A stretch of 64,000 bases of DNA from Diprion similis (GCF_021155765.1 NC_060107.1:10650501-10714500), one strand, 5' to 3'. Numbered from the stretch's first letter, positions 1 to 15,100 are shown. The notes: generated by a model not told the origin, from the letters alone. Translations and numbers: made by a program.

Positions 1-254
1 CACTGTAGTTGCAGCCATGCGCGATTGTCCAGCATGTGCTGAATGTCTCGCATATGAGACACATAAACTGGGCATTGAACACGGTTTTGGAGTGTGCAAA
101 TAATTAAATTATCAGAGAGTTTTAGAAAATCATAGGAGAAATCTTCGGACTATGTCAGAAAACGTCTGGTTATTATTTTTGGAGATTAAAGAGTATGGGT
201 TTCGCAGGTATTGCAAACAGATCTAGTAATATGTATATTGATACATTCGGAAAT
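1..254. other. Left flank of the satellite array, no gene seen
   Basis: This stretch does not match the 304-bp monomer and I see no open frame, RNA gene or known element in it. It appears to be single-copy DNA outside the array, so the left array boundary lies inside the window at about position 255. Confidence 0.5.
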
Positions 255-570
255 AGGAGTGATTCAACGCAGTCCCAATGCGCTGCGAGCAACGGACCAG
301 GAGGTACTGCCAAAGACCGGAATTCGTTTCTTTCGTCACTTTTTTGCTTGGGGTCTCGTTGACGTCACTTTGCTGCTGTTGATCCAACGCGCATTTTGGG
401 GCCGTTTTCAGAGTTCCTTGGGATTCAAATAATCCGGAAGGGGTCGTACAAATCAATTCTAGGTCAAAGAACTTTGGGTTCTGAAAGTGAAGGAAAGAAG
501 GAAAGCTGACCCCTTTGGATTTTTGGAGAAAATTTCGACGACTTTGAAAAGTGCTGCAATTAATTCTGTA
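255..570 (+). repeat. Diverged left-edge satellite monomer
   Basis: Monomer-like blocks appear in the array order: the CAGTCCCAATGCGCTGCG block near 270, a GAGTTCCTTGGGATTC block near 412, a CCCCTTTGGATTTTTGG block near 510, then GAAAATTTCGACGACTTTG near 528. Substitutions and a roughly 40-bp expansion in the first half set it apart from interior copies, which differ from each other by only a few bases. Short chance open frames at 211-432 and 223-579 run across it and are not credible genes. Confidence 0.8.
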
Positions 571-1599
571 GAGCACCATTCCGACGTAATTTTGCGAGTG
601 AAATCGATTGAGCGCAGTCCCAATACGCTGCGAGCAACACCTGTAAAGTTACAGCCGAAAAACTCATGATTTTCGTCGTCATTTCTCTGCTGCTGGTCCT
701 ACGCTATTTTTGATGTGTTTTCTGAGTTCCTGGGCGTCGAATTAGTCTAGAAAACGTCATACGAATCGATTCCCAGACAAAAGATTTTTCGGCCAAAAAA
801 AAACCAAGGCTAACCCCTTTGCATTTTTGGTGAAAATTTCGACGACTTTGAAAAGTGCTGCAATTAATTTTGTAGGGCACTATTTCGACGTAATTTTGCG
901 AGAGAAATCGATTAAACGCAGTCCCAATACGCTGCGAGCAACACCTGTAAAGTTACAGCCGAAAAACTCATGATTTTCGTCGTCATTTCTCTGCTGCTGG
1001 TCCTACGCTATTTTTGATGTGTTTTCTGAGTTCCTGGGCGTCGAATTAGTCTAGAAAACGTCATACGAATCGATTCCCAGACAAAAGATTTTTCGGCCAA
1101 AAAAAAACCAAGGCTAACCCCTTTGCATTTTTGGTGAAAATTTCGACGACTTTGAAAAGTGCTGCAATTAATTTTGTAGGGCACTATTTTGACGTAATTT
1201 TGCAAGAGAAATCGATTAAACGCAGTCCCAATACGCTGCGAGCAACACCTGTAAAGTTACAGCCGAAAAACTCATGATTTTCGTCGTCATTTCTCTGCTG
1301 CTGGTCCTACGCTATTTTTGATGTGTTTTCTGAGTTCCTGGGCGTCGAATTAGTCTAGAAAACGTCATACGAATCGATTCCCAGACAAAAGATTTTTCGG
1401 CCAAAAAAAAACCAAGGCATTTTTGCATTTTTGGTGAAAATTTCGACGACTTTGAAAAGTGCTGCAATTAATTATGTAGGGCACTATTCCGACGTAATTT
1501 TGCGAGAGAAATCGATTGAACGCAGTCCCAATACGCTGCGAGCAACACCTGTAAAGTTACAGCCGAAAAACTCATGATTTTCGTCGTCATTTCTCTGCT

Positions 1600-4500
1600 G
1601 CTGGTCCTACGCTATTTTTGATGTGTTTTCTGAGTTCCTGGGCGCCGAATTAGTCTAGAAAACGTCATACGAATCGATTCCCAGACAAAAGATTTTTCGG
1701 CCAAAAAAAAACCAAGGCTAACCCCTTTGCATTTTTGGTGAAAATTTCGACGACTTTGAAAAGTGCTGCAATTAATTTTGTAGGGCACTATTTCGACGTA
1801 ATTTTGCGAGAGAAATCGATTAAACGCAGTCCCAATACGCTGCGAGCAACACCTGTAAAGTTACAGCCGAAAAACTCATGATTTTCGTCGTCATTTCTCT
1901 GCTGCTGGTCCTACGCTATTTTTGATGTGTTTTCTGAGTTCCTGGGCGTCAAATTAGTCTAGAAAACGTCATACGAATCGATTCCCAGACAAAAGATTTT
2001 TCGGCCAAAAAAAAACCAAGGCTAACCTCTTTGCATTTTTGGTGAAAATTTCGACGACTTTGAAAAGTGCTGCAATTAATTATGTAGGGCACTATTCCGA
2101 CGTAATTTTGCGAGAGAAATCGATTGAACGCAGTCCCAATACGCTGCGAGCAACACCTGTAAAGTTACAGCCGAAAAACTCATGATTTTCGTCGTCATTT
2201 CTCTGCTGCTGGTCCTACGCTATTTTTGATGTGTTTTCTGAGTTCCTGGGCGCCGAATTAGTCTAGAAAACGTCATACGAATCGATTCCCAGACAAAAGA
2301 TTTTTCGGCCAAAAAAAAACCAAGGCTAACCCCTTTGCATTTTTGGTGAAAATTTCGACGACTTTGAAAAGTGCTGCAATTAATTTTGTAGGGCACTATT
2401 TCGACGTAATTTTGCGAGAGAAATCGATTAAACGCAGTCCCAATACGCTGCGAGCAACACCTGTAAAGTTACAGCCGAAAAACTCATGATTTTCGTCGTC
2501 ATTTCTCTGCTGCTGGTCCTACGCTATTTTTGATGTGTTTTCTGAGTTCCTGGGCGTCGAATTAGTCTAGAAAACGTCATACGAATCGATTCCCAGACAA
2601 AAGATTTTTCGGCCAAAAAAAAACCAAGGCTAACCCCTTTGCATTTTTGGTGAAAATTTCGACGACTTTGAAAAGTGCTGCAATTAATTATGTAGGGCAC
2701 TATTCCGACGTAATTTTGCGAGAGAAATCGATTGAACGCAGTCCCAATACGCTGCGAGCAACACCTGTAAAGTTACAGCCGAAAAACTCATGATTTTCGT
2801 CGTCATTTCTCTGCTGCTGGTCCTACGCTATTTTTGATGTGTTTTCTGAGTTCCTGGGCGCCGAATTAGTCTAGAAAACGTCATACGAATCGATTCCCAG
2901 TCAAAAGATTTTTCGGCCAAAAAAAAACCAAGGCTAACCCCTTTGCATTTTTGGTGAAAATTTCGACGACTTTGAAAAGTGCTGCAATTAATTTTGTAGG
3001 GCACTATTTCGACGTAATTTTGCGAGAGAAATCGATTAAACGCAGTCCCAATACGCTGCGAGCAACACCTGTAAAGTTACAGCCGAAAAACTCATGATTT
3101 TCGTCGTCATTTCTCTGCTGCTGGTCCTACGCTATTTTTGATGTGTTTTCTGAGTTCCTGGGCGCCGAATTAGTCTAGAAAATGTCATACGAATCGATTC
3201 CCAGACAAAAGATTTTTCGGCCAAAAAAAAACCAAGGCTAACCCCTTTGCATTTTTAGTGAAAATTTCGACGACTTTGAAAAGTGCTGCAATTAATTTTG
3301 TAGGGCACTATTTCGACGTAATTTTGCGAGAGAAATCGATTGAACGCAGTCCCAATACGCTGCGAGCAACACCTGTAAAGTTACAGCCGAAAAACTCATG
3401 ATTTTCGTCGTCATTTCTCTGCTGCTGGTCCTACGCTATTTTTGATGTGTTTTCTGAGTTCCTGGGCGTCAAATTAGTCTAGAAAACGTCATACGAATCG
3501 ATTCCCAGACAAAAGATTTTTCGGCCAAAAAAAAACCAAGGCTAACCTCTTTGCATTTTTGGTGAAAATTTCGACGACTTTGAAAAGTGCTGCAATTAAT
3601 TATGTAGGGCACTATTCCGACGTAATTTTGCGAGAGAAATCGATTGAACGCAGTCCCAATACGCTGCGAGCAACACCTGTAAAGTTACAGCCGAAAAACT
3701 CATGATTTTCGTCGTCATTTCTCTGCTGCTGGTCCTACGCTATTTTTGATGTGTTTTCTGAGTTCCTGGGCGCCGAATTAGTCTAGAAAACGTCATACGA
3801 ATCGATTCCCAGACAAAAGATTTTTCGGCCAAAAAAAAACCAAGGCTAACCCCTTTGCATTTTTGGTGAAAATTTCGACGACTTTGAAAAGTGCTGCAAT
3901 TAATTTTGTAGGGCACTATTTCGACGTAATTTTGCGAGAGAAATCGATTAAACGCAGTCCCAATACGCTGCGAGCAACACCTGTAAAGTTACAGCCGAAA
4001 AACTCATGATTTTCGTCGTCATTTCTCTGCTGCTGGTCCTACGCTATTTTTGATGTGTTTTCTGAGTTCCTGGGCGTCGAATAAGTCTAGAAAACGTCAT
4101 ACGAATCGATTCCCAGACAAAAGATTTTTCGGCCAAAAAAAAACCAAGGCTAACCCCTTTGCATTTTTGGTGAAAATTTCGACGACTTTGAAAAGTGCTG
4201 CAATTAATTATGTAGGGCACTATTCCGACGTAATTTTGCGAGAGAAATCGATTGAACGCAGTCCCAATACGCTGCGAGCAACACCTGTAAAGTTACAGCC
4301 GAAAAACTCATGATTTTCGTCGTCATTTCTCTGCTGCTGGTCCTACGCTATTTTTGATGTGTTTTCTGAGTTCCTGGGCGCCGAATTAGTCTAGAAAACG
4401 TCATACGAATCGATTCCCAGACAAAAGATTTTTCGGCCAAAAAAAAACCAAGGCTAACCCCTTTGCATTTTTGGTGAAAATTTCGACGACTTTGAAAAGT

Positions 4501-7500
4501 GCTGCAATTAATTTTGTAGGGCACTATTTCGACGTAATTTTGCGAGAGAAATCGATTAAACGCAGTCCCAATACGCTGCGAGCAACACCTGTAAAGTTAC
4601 AGCCGAAAAACTCATGATTTTCGTCGTCATTTCTCTGCTGCTGGTCCTACGCTATTTTTGATGTGTTTTCTGAGTTCCTGGGCGTCAAATTAGTCTAGAA
4701 AACGTCATACGAATCGATTCCCAGACAAAAGATTTTTCGGCCAAAAAAAAACCAAGGCTAACCTCTTTGCATTTTTGGTGAAAATTTCGACGACTTTGAA
4801 AAGTGCTGCAATTAATTATGTAGGGCACTATTCCGACGTAATTTTGCGAGAGAAATCGATTGAACGCAGTCCCAATACGCTGCGAGCAACACCTGTAAAG
4901 TTACAGCCGAAAAACTCATGATTTTCGTCGTCATTTCTCTGCTGCTGGTCCTACGCTATTTTTGATGTGTTTTCTGAGTTCCTGGGCGCCGAATTAGTCT
5001 AGAAAACGTCATACGAATCGATTCCCAGACAAAAGATTTTTCGGCCAAAAAAAAACCAAGGCTAACCCCTTTGCATTTTTGGTGAAAATTTCGACGACTT
5101 TGAAAAGTGCTGCAATTAATTTTGTAGGGCACTATTTCGACGTAATTTTGCGAGAGAAATCGATTAAACGCAGTCCCAATACGCTGCGAGCAACACCTGT
5201 AAAGTTACAGCCGAAAAACTCATGATTTTCGTCGTCATTTCTCTGCTGCTGGTCCTACGCTATTTTTGATGTGTTTTCTGAGTTCCTGGGCGTCGAATTA
5301 GTCTAGAAAACGTCATACGAATCGATTCCCAGACAAAAGATTTTTCGGCCAAAAAAAAACCAAGGCTAACCCCTTTGCATTTTTGGTGAAAATTTCGACG
5401 ACTTTGAAAAGTGCTGCAATTAATTATGTAGGGCACTATTCCGACGTAATTTTGCGAGAGAAATCGATTGAACGCAGTCCCAATACGCTGCGAGCAACAC
5501 CTGTAAAGTTACAGCCGAAAAACTCATGATTTTCGTCGTCATTTCTCTGCTGCTGGTCCTACGCTATTTTTGATGTGTTTTCTGAGTTCCTGGGCGCCGA
5601 ATTAGTCTAGAAAACGTCATACGAATCGATTCCCAGTCAAAAGATTTTTCGGCCAAAAAAAAACCAAGGCTAACCCCTTTGCATTTTTGGTGAAAATTTC
5701 GACGACTTTGAAAAGTGCTGCAATTAATTTTGTAGGGCACTATTTCGACGTAATTTTGCGAGAGAAATCGATTAAACGCAGTCCCAATACGCTGCGAGCA
5801 ACACCTGTAAAGTTACAGCCGAAAAACTCATGATTTTCGTCGTCATTTCTCTGCTGCTGGTCCTACGCTATTTTTGATGTGTTTTCTGAGTTCCTGGGCG
5901 CCGAATTAGTCTAGAAAATGTCATACGAATCGATTCCCAGACAAAAGATTTTTCGGCCAAAAAAAAACCAAGGCTAACCCCTTTGCATTTTTGGTGAAAA
6001 TTTCGACGACTTTGAAAAGTGCTGCAATTAATTTTGTAGGGCACTATTTCGACGTAATTTTGCGAGAGAAATCGATTGAACGCAGTCCCAATACGCTGCG
6101 AGCAACACCTGTAAAGTTACAGCCGAAAAACTCATGATTTTCGTCGTCATTTCTCTGCTGCTGGTCCTACGCTATTTTTGATGTGTTTTCTGAGTTCCTG
6201 GGCGTCAAATTAGTCTAGAAAACGTCATACGAATCGATTCCCAGACAAAAGATTTTTCGGCCAAAAAAAAACCAAGGCTAACCTCTTTGCATTTTTGGTG
6301 AAAATTTCGACGACTTTGAAAAGTGCTGCAATTAATTATGTAGGGCACTATTCCGACGTAATTTTGCGAGAGAAATCGATTGAACGCAGTCCCAATACGC
6401 TGCGAGCAACACCTGTAAAGTTACAGCCGAAAAACTCATGATTTTCGTCGTCATTTCTCTGCTGCTGGTCCTACGCTATTTTTGATGTGTTTTCTGAGTT
6501 CCTGGGCGCCGAATTAGTCTAGAAAACGTCATACGAATCGATTCCCAGACAAAAGATTTTTCGGCCAAAAAAAAACCAAGGCTAACCCCTTTGCATTTTT
6601 GGTGAAAATTTCGACGACTTTGAAAAGTGCTGCAATTAATTTTGTAGGGCACTATTTCGACGTAATTTTGCGAGAGAAATCGATTAAACGCAGTCCCAAT
6701 ACGCTGCGAGCAACACCTGTAAAGTTACAGCCGAAAAACTCATGATTTTCGTCGTCATTTCTCTGCTGCTGGTCCTACGCTATTTTTGATGTGTTTTCTG
6801 AGTTCCTGGGCGTCGAATTAGTCTAGAAAACGTCATACGAATCGATTCCCAGACAAAAGATTTTTCGGCCAAAAAAAAACCAAGGCTAACCCCTTTGCAT
6901 TTTTGGTGAAAATTTCGACGACTTTGAAAAGTGCTGCAATTAATTATGTAGGGCACTATTCCGACGTAATTTTGCGAGAGAAATCGATTGAACGCAGTCC
7001 CAATACGCTGCGAGCAACACCTGTAAAGTTACAGCCGAAAAACTCATGATTTTCGTCGTCATTTCTCTGCTGCTGGTCCTACGCTATTTTTGATGTGTTT
7101 TCTGAGTTCCTGGGCGCCGAATTAGTCTAGAAAACGTCATACGAATCGATTCCCAGTCAAAAGATTTTTCGGCCAAAAAAAAACCAAGGCTAACCCCTTT
7201 GCATTTTTGGTGAAAATTTCGACGACTTTGAAAAGTGCTGCAATTAATTTTGTAGGGCACTATTTCGACGTAATTTTGCGAGAGAAATCGATTAAACGCA
7301 GTCCCAATACGCTGCGAGCAACACCTGTAAAGTTACAGCCGAAAAACTCATGATTTTCGTCGTCATTTCTCTGCTGCTGGTCCTACGCTATTTTTGATGT
7401 GTTTTCTGAGTTCCTGGGCGTCAAATTAGTCTAGAAAACGTCATACGAATCGATTCCCAGACAAAAGATTTTTCGGCCAAAAAAAAACCAAGGCTAACCT

Positions 7501-9100
7501 CTTTGCATTTTTGGTGAAAATTTCGACGACTTTGAAAAGTGCTGCAATTAATTATGTAGGGCACTATTCCGACGTAATTTTGCGAGAGAAATCGATTGAA
7601 CGCAGTCCCAATACGCTGCGAGCAACACCTGTAAAGTTACAGCCGAAAAACTCATGATTTTCGTCGTCATTTCTCTGCTGCTGGTCCTACGCTATTTTTG
7701 ATGTGTTTTCTGAGTTCCTGGGCGCCGAATTAGTCTAGAAAACGTCATACGAATCGATTCCCAGACAAAAGATTTTTCGGCCAAAAAAAAACCAAGGCTA
7801 ACCCCTTTGCATTTTTGGTGAAAATTTCGACGACTTTGAAAAGTGCTGCAATTAATTTTGTAGGGCACTATTTCGACGTAATTTTGCGAGAGAAATCGAT
7901 TAAACGCAGTCCCAATACGCTGCGAGCAACACCTGTAAAGTTACAGCCGAAAAACTCATGATTTTCGTCGTCATTTCTCTGCTGCTGGTCCTACGCTATT
8001 TTTGATGTGTTTTCTGAGTTCCTGGGCGTCGAATTAGTCTAGAAAACGTCATACGAATCGATTCCCAGACAAAAGATTTTTCGGCCAAAAAAAAACCAAG
8101 GCTAACCCCTTTGCATTTTTGGTGAAAATTTCGACGACTTTGAAAAGTGCTGCAATTAATTATGTAGGGCACTATTCCGACGTAATTTTGCGAGAGAAAT
8201 CGATTGAACGCAGTCCCAATACGCTGCGAGCAACACCTGTAAAGTTACAGCCGAAAAACTCATGATTTTCGTCGTCATTTCTCTGCTGCTGGTCCTACGC
8301 TATTTTTGATGTGTTTTCTGAGTTCCTGGGCGCCGAATTAGTCTAGAAAACGTCATACGAATCGATTCCCAGTCAAAAGATTTTTCGGCCAAAAAAAAAC
8401 CAAGGCTAACCCCTTTGCATTTTTGGTGAAAATTTCGACGACTTTGAAAAGTGCTGCAATTAATTTTGTAGGGCACTATTTCGACGTAATTTTGCGAGAG
8501 AAATCGATTAAACGCAGTCCCAATACGCTGCGAGCAACACCTGTAAAGTTACAGCCGAAAAACTCATGATTTTCGTCGTCATTTCTCTGCTGCTGGTCCT
8601 ACGCTATTTTTGATGTGTTTTCTGAGTTCCTGGGCGTCAAATTAGTCTAGAAAACGTCATACGAATCGATTCCCAGACAAAAGATTTTTCGGCCAAAAAA
8701 AAACCAAGGCTAACCTCTTTGCATTTTTGGTGAAAATTTCGACGACTTTGAAAAGTGCTGCAATTAATTATGTAGGGCACTATTCCGACGTAATTTTGCG
8801 AGAGAAATCGATTGAACGCAGTCCCAATACGCTGCGAGCAACACCTGTAAAGTTACAGCCGAAAAACTCATGATTTTCGTCGTCATTTCTCTGCTGCTCG
8901 TCCTACGCTATTTTTGATGTGTTTTCTGAGTTCCTGGGCGCCGAATTAGTCTAGAAAACGTCATACGAATCGATTCCCAGACAAAAGATTTTTCGGCCAA
9001 AAAAAAACCAAGGCTAACCCCTTTGCATTTTTGGTGAAAATTTCGACGACTTTGAAAAGTGCTGCAATTAATTTTGTAGGGCACTATTTCGACGTAATTT
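1600..9100 (+). repeat. Higher-order repeat zone with 4-, 5- and 9-monomer periods
   Basis: The variant GGCGTCAAATTAG (G to A against the usual GTCGAATTAG) has its A-run at 1951, 3471, 4687, 6207, 7423 and 8639. The spacings are 1520, 1216, 1520, 1216 and 1216 bp, i.e. 5, 4, 5, 4 and 4 monomers. The rare variant GAAAATGTCATACG occurs at about 3181 and 5917, which is 2736 bp or nine monomers apart. The CCCAGTCAAAAG variant follows the same layout near 2899, 5635, 7155 and 8371. This shows recent expansion of a 4/5-monomer cassette. Confidence 0.85.
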
Positions 9101-12100
9101 TGCGAGAGAAATCGATTAAACGCAGTCCCAATACGCTGCGAGCAACACCTGTAAAGTTACAGCCGAAAAACTCATGATTTTCGTCGTCATTTCTCTGCTG
9201 CTGGTCCTACGCTATTTTTGATGTGTTTTCTGAGTTCCTGGGCGTCGAATTAGTCTAGAAAACGTCATACGAATCGATTCCCAGACAAAAGATTTTTCGG
9301 CCAAAAAAAAACCAAGGCTAACCCCTTTGCATTTTTGGTGAAAATTTCGACGACTTTGAAAAGTGCTGCAATTAATTATGTGGGGCACTATTCCGACGTA
9401 ATTTTGCGAGAGAAATCGATTGAACGCAGTCCCAATACGCTGCGAGCAACACCTGTAAAGTTACAGCCGAAAAACTCATGATTTTCGTCGTCATTTCTCT
9501 GCTGCTGGTCCTACGCTATTTTTGATGTGTTTTCTGAGTTCCTGGGCGTCGAATTAGTCTAGAAAACGTCATACGAATCGATTCCCAGACAAAAGATTTT
9601 TCGGCCAAAAAAAAACCAAGGCTAACCCCTTTGCATTTTTGGTGAAAATTTCGACGACTTTGAAAAGTGCTGCAATTAATTTTGTAGGGCACTATTTCGA
9701 CGTAATTTTGCGAGAGAAATCGATTAAACGCAGTCCCAATACGCTGCGGGCAACACATGTAAAGTTACAGCCGAAAAACTCATGATTTTCGTCGTCATTT
9801 CTCTGCTGCTGGTCCTACGCTATTTTTGATGTGTTTTCTGAGTTCCTGGGCGTCGAATAAGTCTAGAAAACGTCATACGAATCGATTCCCAGACAAAAGA
9901 TTTTTCGGCCAAAAAAAAACCAAGGCTAACCCCTTTGCATTTTTGGTGAAAATTTCGACGACTTTGAAAAGTGCTGCAATTAATTTTGTAGGGCACTATT
10001 TCGACGTCATTTTGCGAGAGAAATCGATTAAACGCAGTCCCAATACGCTGCGAGCAACACCTGTAAAGTTACAGCCGAAAAACTCATGATTTTCGTCGTC
10101 ATTTCTCTGCTGCTGGTCCTACGCTATTTTTGATGTGTTTTCTGAGTTCCTGGGCGCCGAATTAGTCTAGAAAACGTCATACGAATCGATTCCCAGACAA
10201 AAGATTTTTCGGCCAAAAAAAAACCAAGGCTAACCCCTTTGCATTTTTGGTGAAAATTTCGACGACTTTGAAAAGTGCTGCAATTAATTTTGTAGGGCAC
10301 TATTTCGACGTAATTTTGCGAGAGAAATCGATTAAACGCAGTCCCAATACGCTGCGAGCAACACCTGTAAAGTTACAGCCGAAAAACTCATGATTTTCGT
10401 CGTCATTTCTCTGCTGCTGGTCCTACGCTATTTTTGATGTGTTTTCTGAGTTCCTGGGCGTCGAATTAGTCTAGAAAACGTCATACGAATCGATTCCCAG
10501 ACAAAAGATTTTTCGGCCAAAAAAAAACCAAGGCTAACCCCTTTGCATTTTTGGTGAAAATTTCGACGACTTTGAAAAGTGCTGCAATTAATTATGTAGG
10601 GCACTATTCCGACGTAATTTTGCGAGAGAAATCGATTGAACGCAGTCCCAATACGCTGCGAGCAACACCTGTAAAGTTACAGCCGAAAAACTCATGATTT
10701 TCGTCGTCATTTCTCTGCTGCTGGTCCTACGCTATTTTTGATGTGTTTTCTGAGTTCCTGGGCGTCGAATTAGTCTAGAAAACGTCATACGAATCGATTC
10801 CCAGACAAAAGATTTTTCGGCCAAAAAAAAACCAAGGCTAACCCCTTTGCATTTTTGGTGAAAATTTCGACGACTTTGAAAAGTGCTGCAATTAATTTTG
10901 TAGGGCACTATTTCGACGTAATTTTGCGAGAGAAATCGATTGAACGCAGTCCCAATACGCTGCGGGCAACACCTGTAAAGTTACAGCCGAAAAACTCATG
11001 ATTTTCGTCGTCATTTCTCTGCTGCTGGTCCTACGCTATTTTTGATGTGTTTTCTGAGTTCCTGGGCGTCGAATTAGTCTAGAAAACGTCATACGAATCG
11101 ATTCCCAGACAAAAGATTTTTCGGCCAAAAAAAAACCAAGGCTAACCCCTTTGCATTTTTGGTGAAAATTTCGACGACTTTGAAAAGTGCTGCAATTAAT
11201 TATGTAGGGCACTATTCCGACGTAATTTTGCGAGAGAAATCGATTGAACGCAGTCCCAATACGCTGCGAGCAACACCTGTAAAGTTACAGCCGAAAAACT
11301 CATGATTTTCGTCGTCATTTCTCTGCTGCTGGTCCTACGCTATTTTTGATGTGTTTTCTGAGTTCCTGGGCGCCGAATTAGTCTAGAAAACGTCATACGA
11401 ATCGATTCCCAGACAAAAGATTTTTCGGCCAAAAAAAAACCAAGGCTAACCCCTTTGCATTTTTGGTGAAAATTTCGACGACTTTGAAAAGTGCTGCAAT
11501 TAATTTTGTAGGGCACTATTTCGACGTAATTTTGCGAGAGGAATCGATTAAACGCGATCCCAATGCGCTGCGAGCAACACCTGTAAAGTTACAGCCGAAA
11601 AACTCATGATTTTCGTCGTCATTTCTCTGCTGCTGGTCCTACGCTATTTTTGATGTGTTTTCTGAGTTCCTGGGCGTCGAATAAGTCTAGAAAACGTCAT
11701 ACGAATCGATTCCCAGACAAAAGATTTTTCGGCCAAAAAAAAACCAAGGCTAACCCCTTTGCATTTTTGGTGAAAATTTCGACGACTTTGAAAAGTGCTG
11801 CAATTAATTTTGTAGGGCACTATTTCGACGTCATTTTGCGAGAGAAATCGATTAAACGCAGTCCCAATACGCTGCGAGCAACACCTGTAAAGTTACAGCC
11901 GAAAAACTCATGATTTTCGTCGTCATTTCTCTGCTGCTGGTCCTACGCTATTTTTGATGTGTTTTCTGAGTTCCTGGGCGTCGAATAAGTCTAGAAAACG
12001 TCATACGAATCGATTCCCAGACAAAAGATTTTTCGGCCAAAAAAAAACCAAGGCTAACCCCTTTGCATTTTTGGTGAAAATTTCGACGACTTTGAAAAGT

Positions 12101-15100
12101 GCTGCAATTAATTTTGTAGGGCACTATTTCGACGTAATTTTGCGAGAGAAATCGATTAAACGCAGTCCCAATACGCTGCGAGCAACACCTGTAAAGTTAC
12201 AGCCGAAAAACTCATGATTTTCGTCGTCATTTCTCTGCTGCTGGTCCTACGCTATTTTTGATGTGTTTTCTGAGTTCCTGGGCGTCAAATTAGTCTAGAA
12301 AACGTCATACGAATCGATTCCCAGACAAAAGATTTTTCGGCCAAAAAAAAACCAAGGCTAACCTCTTTGCATTTTTGGTGAAAATTTCGACGACTTTGAA
12401 AAGTGCTGCAATTAATTATGTAGGGCACTATTTCGACGTAATTTTGCGAGAGAAATCGATTGAACGCAGTCCCAATACGCTGCGAGCAACACCTGTAAAG
12501 TTACAGCCGAAAAACTCATGATTTTCGTCGTCATTTCTCTGCTACTGGTCCTACGCTATTTTTGATGTGTTTTCTGAGTTCCTGGGCGTCGAATTAGTCT
12601 AGAAAACGTCATATGAATCGATTCCCAGACAAAAGATTTTTCGGCCAAAAAAAAACCAAGGCTAACCCCTTTGCATTTTTGGTGAAAATTTCGACGACTT
12701 TGAAAAGTGCTGCAATTAATTTTGTAGGGCACTATTTCGACGTAATTTTGCGAGAGAAATCGATTAAACGCAGTCCCAATACGCTGCGAGCAACACCTGT
12801 AAAGTTACAGCCGAAAAACTCATGATTTTCGTCGTCATTTCTCTGCTGCTGGTCCTACGCTATTTTTGATGTGTTTTCTGAGTTCCTGGGCGTCGAATTA
12901 GTCTAGAAAACGTCATACGAATCGATTCCCAGACAAAAGATTTTTCGGCCAAAAAAAAACCAAGGCTAACCCCTTTGCATTTTTGGTGAAAATTTCGACG
13001 ACTTTGAAAAGTGCTGCAATTAATTTTGTAGGGCACTATTTCGACGTAATTTTGCGAGAGAAATCGATTAAACGCAGTCCCAATACGCTGCGAGCAACAA
13101 CTGTAAAGTTACAGCCGAAAAACTCATGATTTTCGTCGTCATTTCTCTGCTGCTGGTCCTACGCTATTTTTGATGTGTTTTCTGAGTTCCTGGGCGTCGA
13201 ATTAGTCTAGAAAACGTCATACGAATCGATTCCCAGACAAAAGATTTTTCGGCCAAAAAAAAACCAAGGCTAACCCCTTTGCATTTTTGGTGAAAATTTC
13301 GACGACTTTGAAAAGTGCTGCAATTAATTATGTAGGGCACTATTCCGACGTAATTTTGCGAGAGAAATCGATTGAACGCAGTCCCAATACGCTGCGAGCA
13401 ACACCTGTAAAGTTACAGCCGAAAAACTCATGATTTTCGTCGTCATTTCTCTGCTGCTGGTCCTACGCTATTTTTGATGTGTTTTCTGAGTTCCTGGGCG
13501 CCGAATTAGTCAAGAAAACGTCATACAAATCGATTCCCAGTCAAAAGATTTTTCGGCCAAAAAAAAACCAAGGCTAACCCCTTTGCATTTTTGGTGAAAA
13601 TTTCGACGACTTTGAAAAGTGCTGCAATTAATTTTGTAGGGCACTATTTCGACGTAATTTTGCGAGAGGAATCGATTGAACGCAGTCCCAATACGCTGCG
13701 AGCAACACCTGTAAAGTTACAGCCGAAAAACTCATGATTTTCGTCGTCATTTCTCTGCTGCTGGTCCTACGCTATTTTTGATGTGTTTTCTGAGTTCCTG
13801 GGCGTCGAATTAGTCTAGAAAACGTCATACGAATCGATTCCCAGACAAAAGATTTTTCGGCCAAAAAAAAACCAAGGCTAACCCCTTTGCATTTTTGGTG
13901 AAAATTTCGACGACTTTGAAAAGTGCTGCAATTAATTTTGTAGGGCACTATTTCGACGTAATTTTGCGAGAGGAATCGATTAAACGCAGTCCCAATACGC
14001 TGCGAGCAACACCTGTAAAGTTACAGCCGAAAAACTCATGATTTTCGTCGTCATTTCTCTGCTGCTGGTCCTACGCTATTTTTGATGTGTTTTCTGAGTT
14101 CCTGGGCGTCGAATTAGTCTAGAAAACGTCATACGAATCGATTCCCAGACAAAAGATTTTTCGGCCAAAAAAAAACCAAGGCTAACCCCTTTGCATTTTT
14201 GGTGAAAATTTCGACGACTTTGAAAAGTGCTGCAATTAATTATGTAGGGCACTATTCCGACGTAATTTTGCGAGAGAAATCGATTGAACGCAGTCCCAAT
14301 ACGCTGCGAGCAACACCTGTAAAGTTACAGCCGAAAAACTCATGATTTTCGTCGTCATTTCTCTGCTGCTGGTCCTACGCTATTTTTGATGTGTTTTCTG
14401 AGTTCCTGGGCGCCGAATTAGTCTAGAAAACGTCATACGAATCGATTCCCAGACAAAAGATTTTTCGGCCAAAAAAAAACCAAGGCTAACCCCTTTGCAT
14501 TTTTGGTGAAAATTTCGACGACTTTGAAAAGTGCTGCAATTAATTATGTAGGGCACTATTCCGACGTAATTTTGCGAGAGAAATCGATTGAACGCAGTCC
14601 CAATACGCTGCGAGCAACACCTGTAAAGTTACAGCCGAAAAACTCATGATTTTCGTCGTCATTTCTCTGCTGCTGGTCCTACGCTATTTTTGATGTGTTT
14701 TCTGAGTTCCTGGGCGCCGAATTAGTCTAGAAAACGTCATACGAATCGATTCCCAGTCAAAAGATTTTTCGGCCAAAAAAAAACCAAGGCTAACCCCTTT
14801 GCATTTTTGGTGAAAATTTCGACGACTTTGAAAAGTGCTGCAATTAATTTTGTAGGGCACTATTTCGACGTAATTTTGCGAGAGAAATCGATTAAACGCA
14901 GTCCCAATACGCTGCGAGCAACACCTGTAAAGTTACAGCCGAAAAACTCATGATTTTCGTCGTCATTTCTCTGCTGCTGGTCCTCCGCTATTTTTGATGT
15001 GTTTTCTGAGTTCCTGGGCGTCAAATTAGTCTAGAAAACGTCATACGAATCGATTCCCAGACAAAAGATTTTTCGGCCAAAAAAAAACCAAGGCTAACCT

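Noticed and set aside
800..1100. Monomer as an ancient dimer of two about-150-bp halves
   Set aside because: TTTCGACGAC resembles TTTCGTCGTC and ATCGAT occurs twice per unit, but the two pairs are at different spacings (about 132 and 161 bp) and the rest does not align by eye. A self-alignment of the consensus would settle it.
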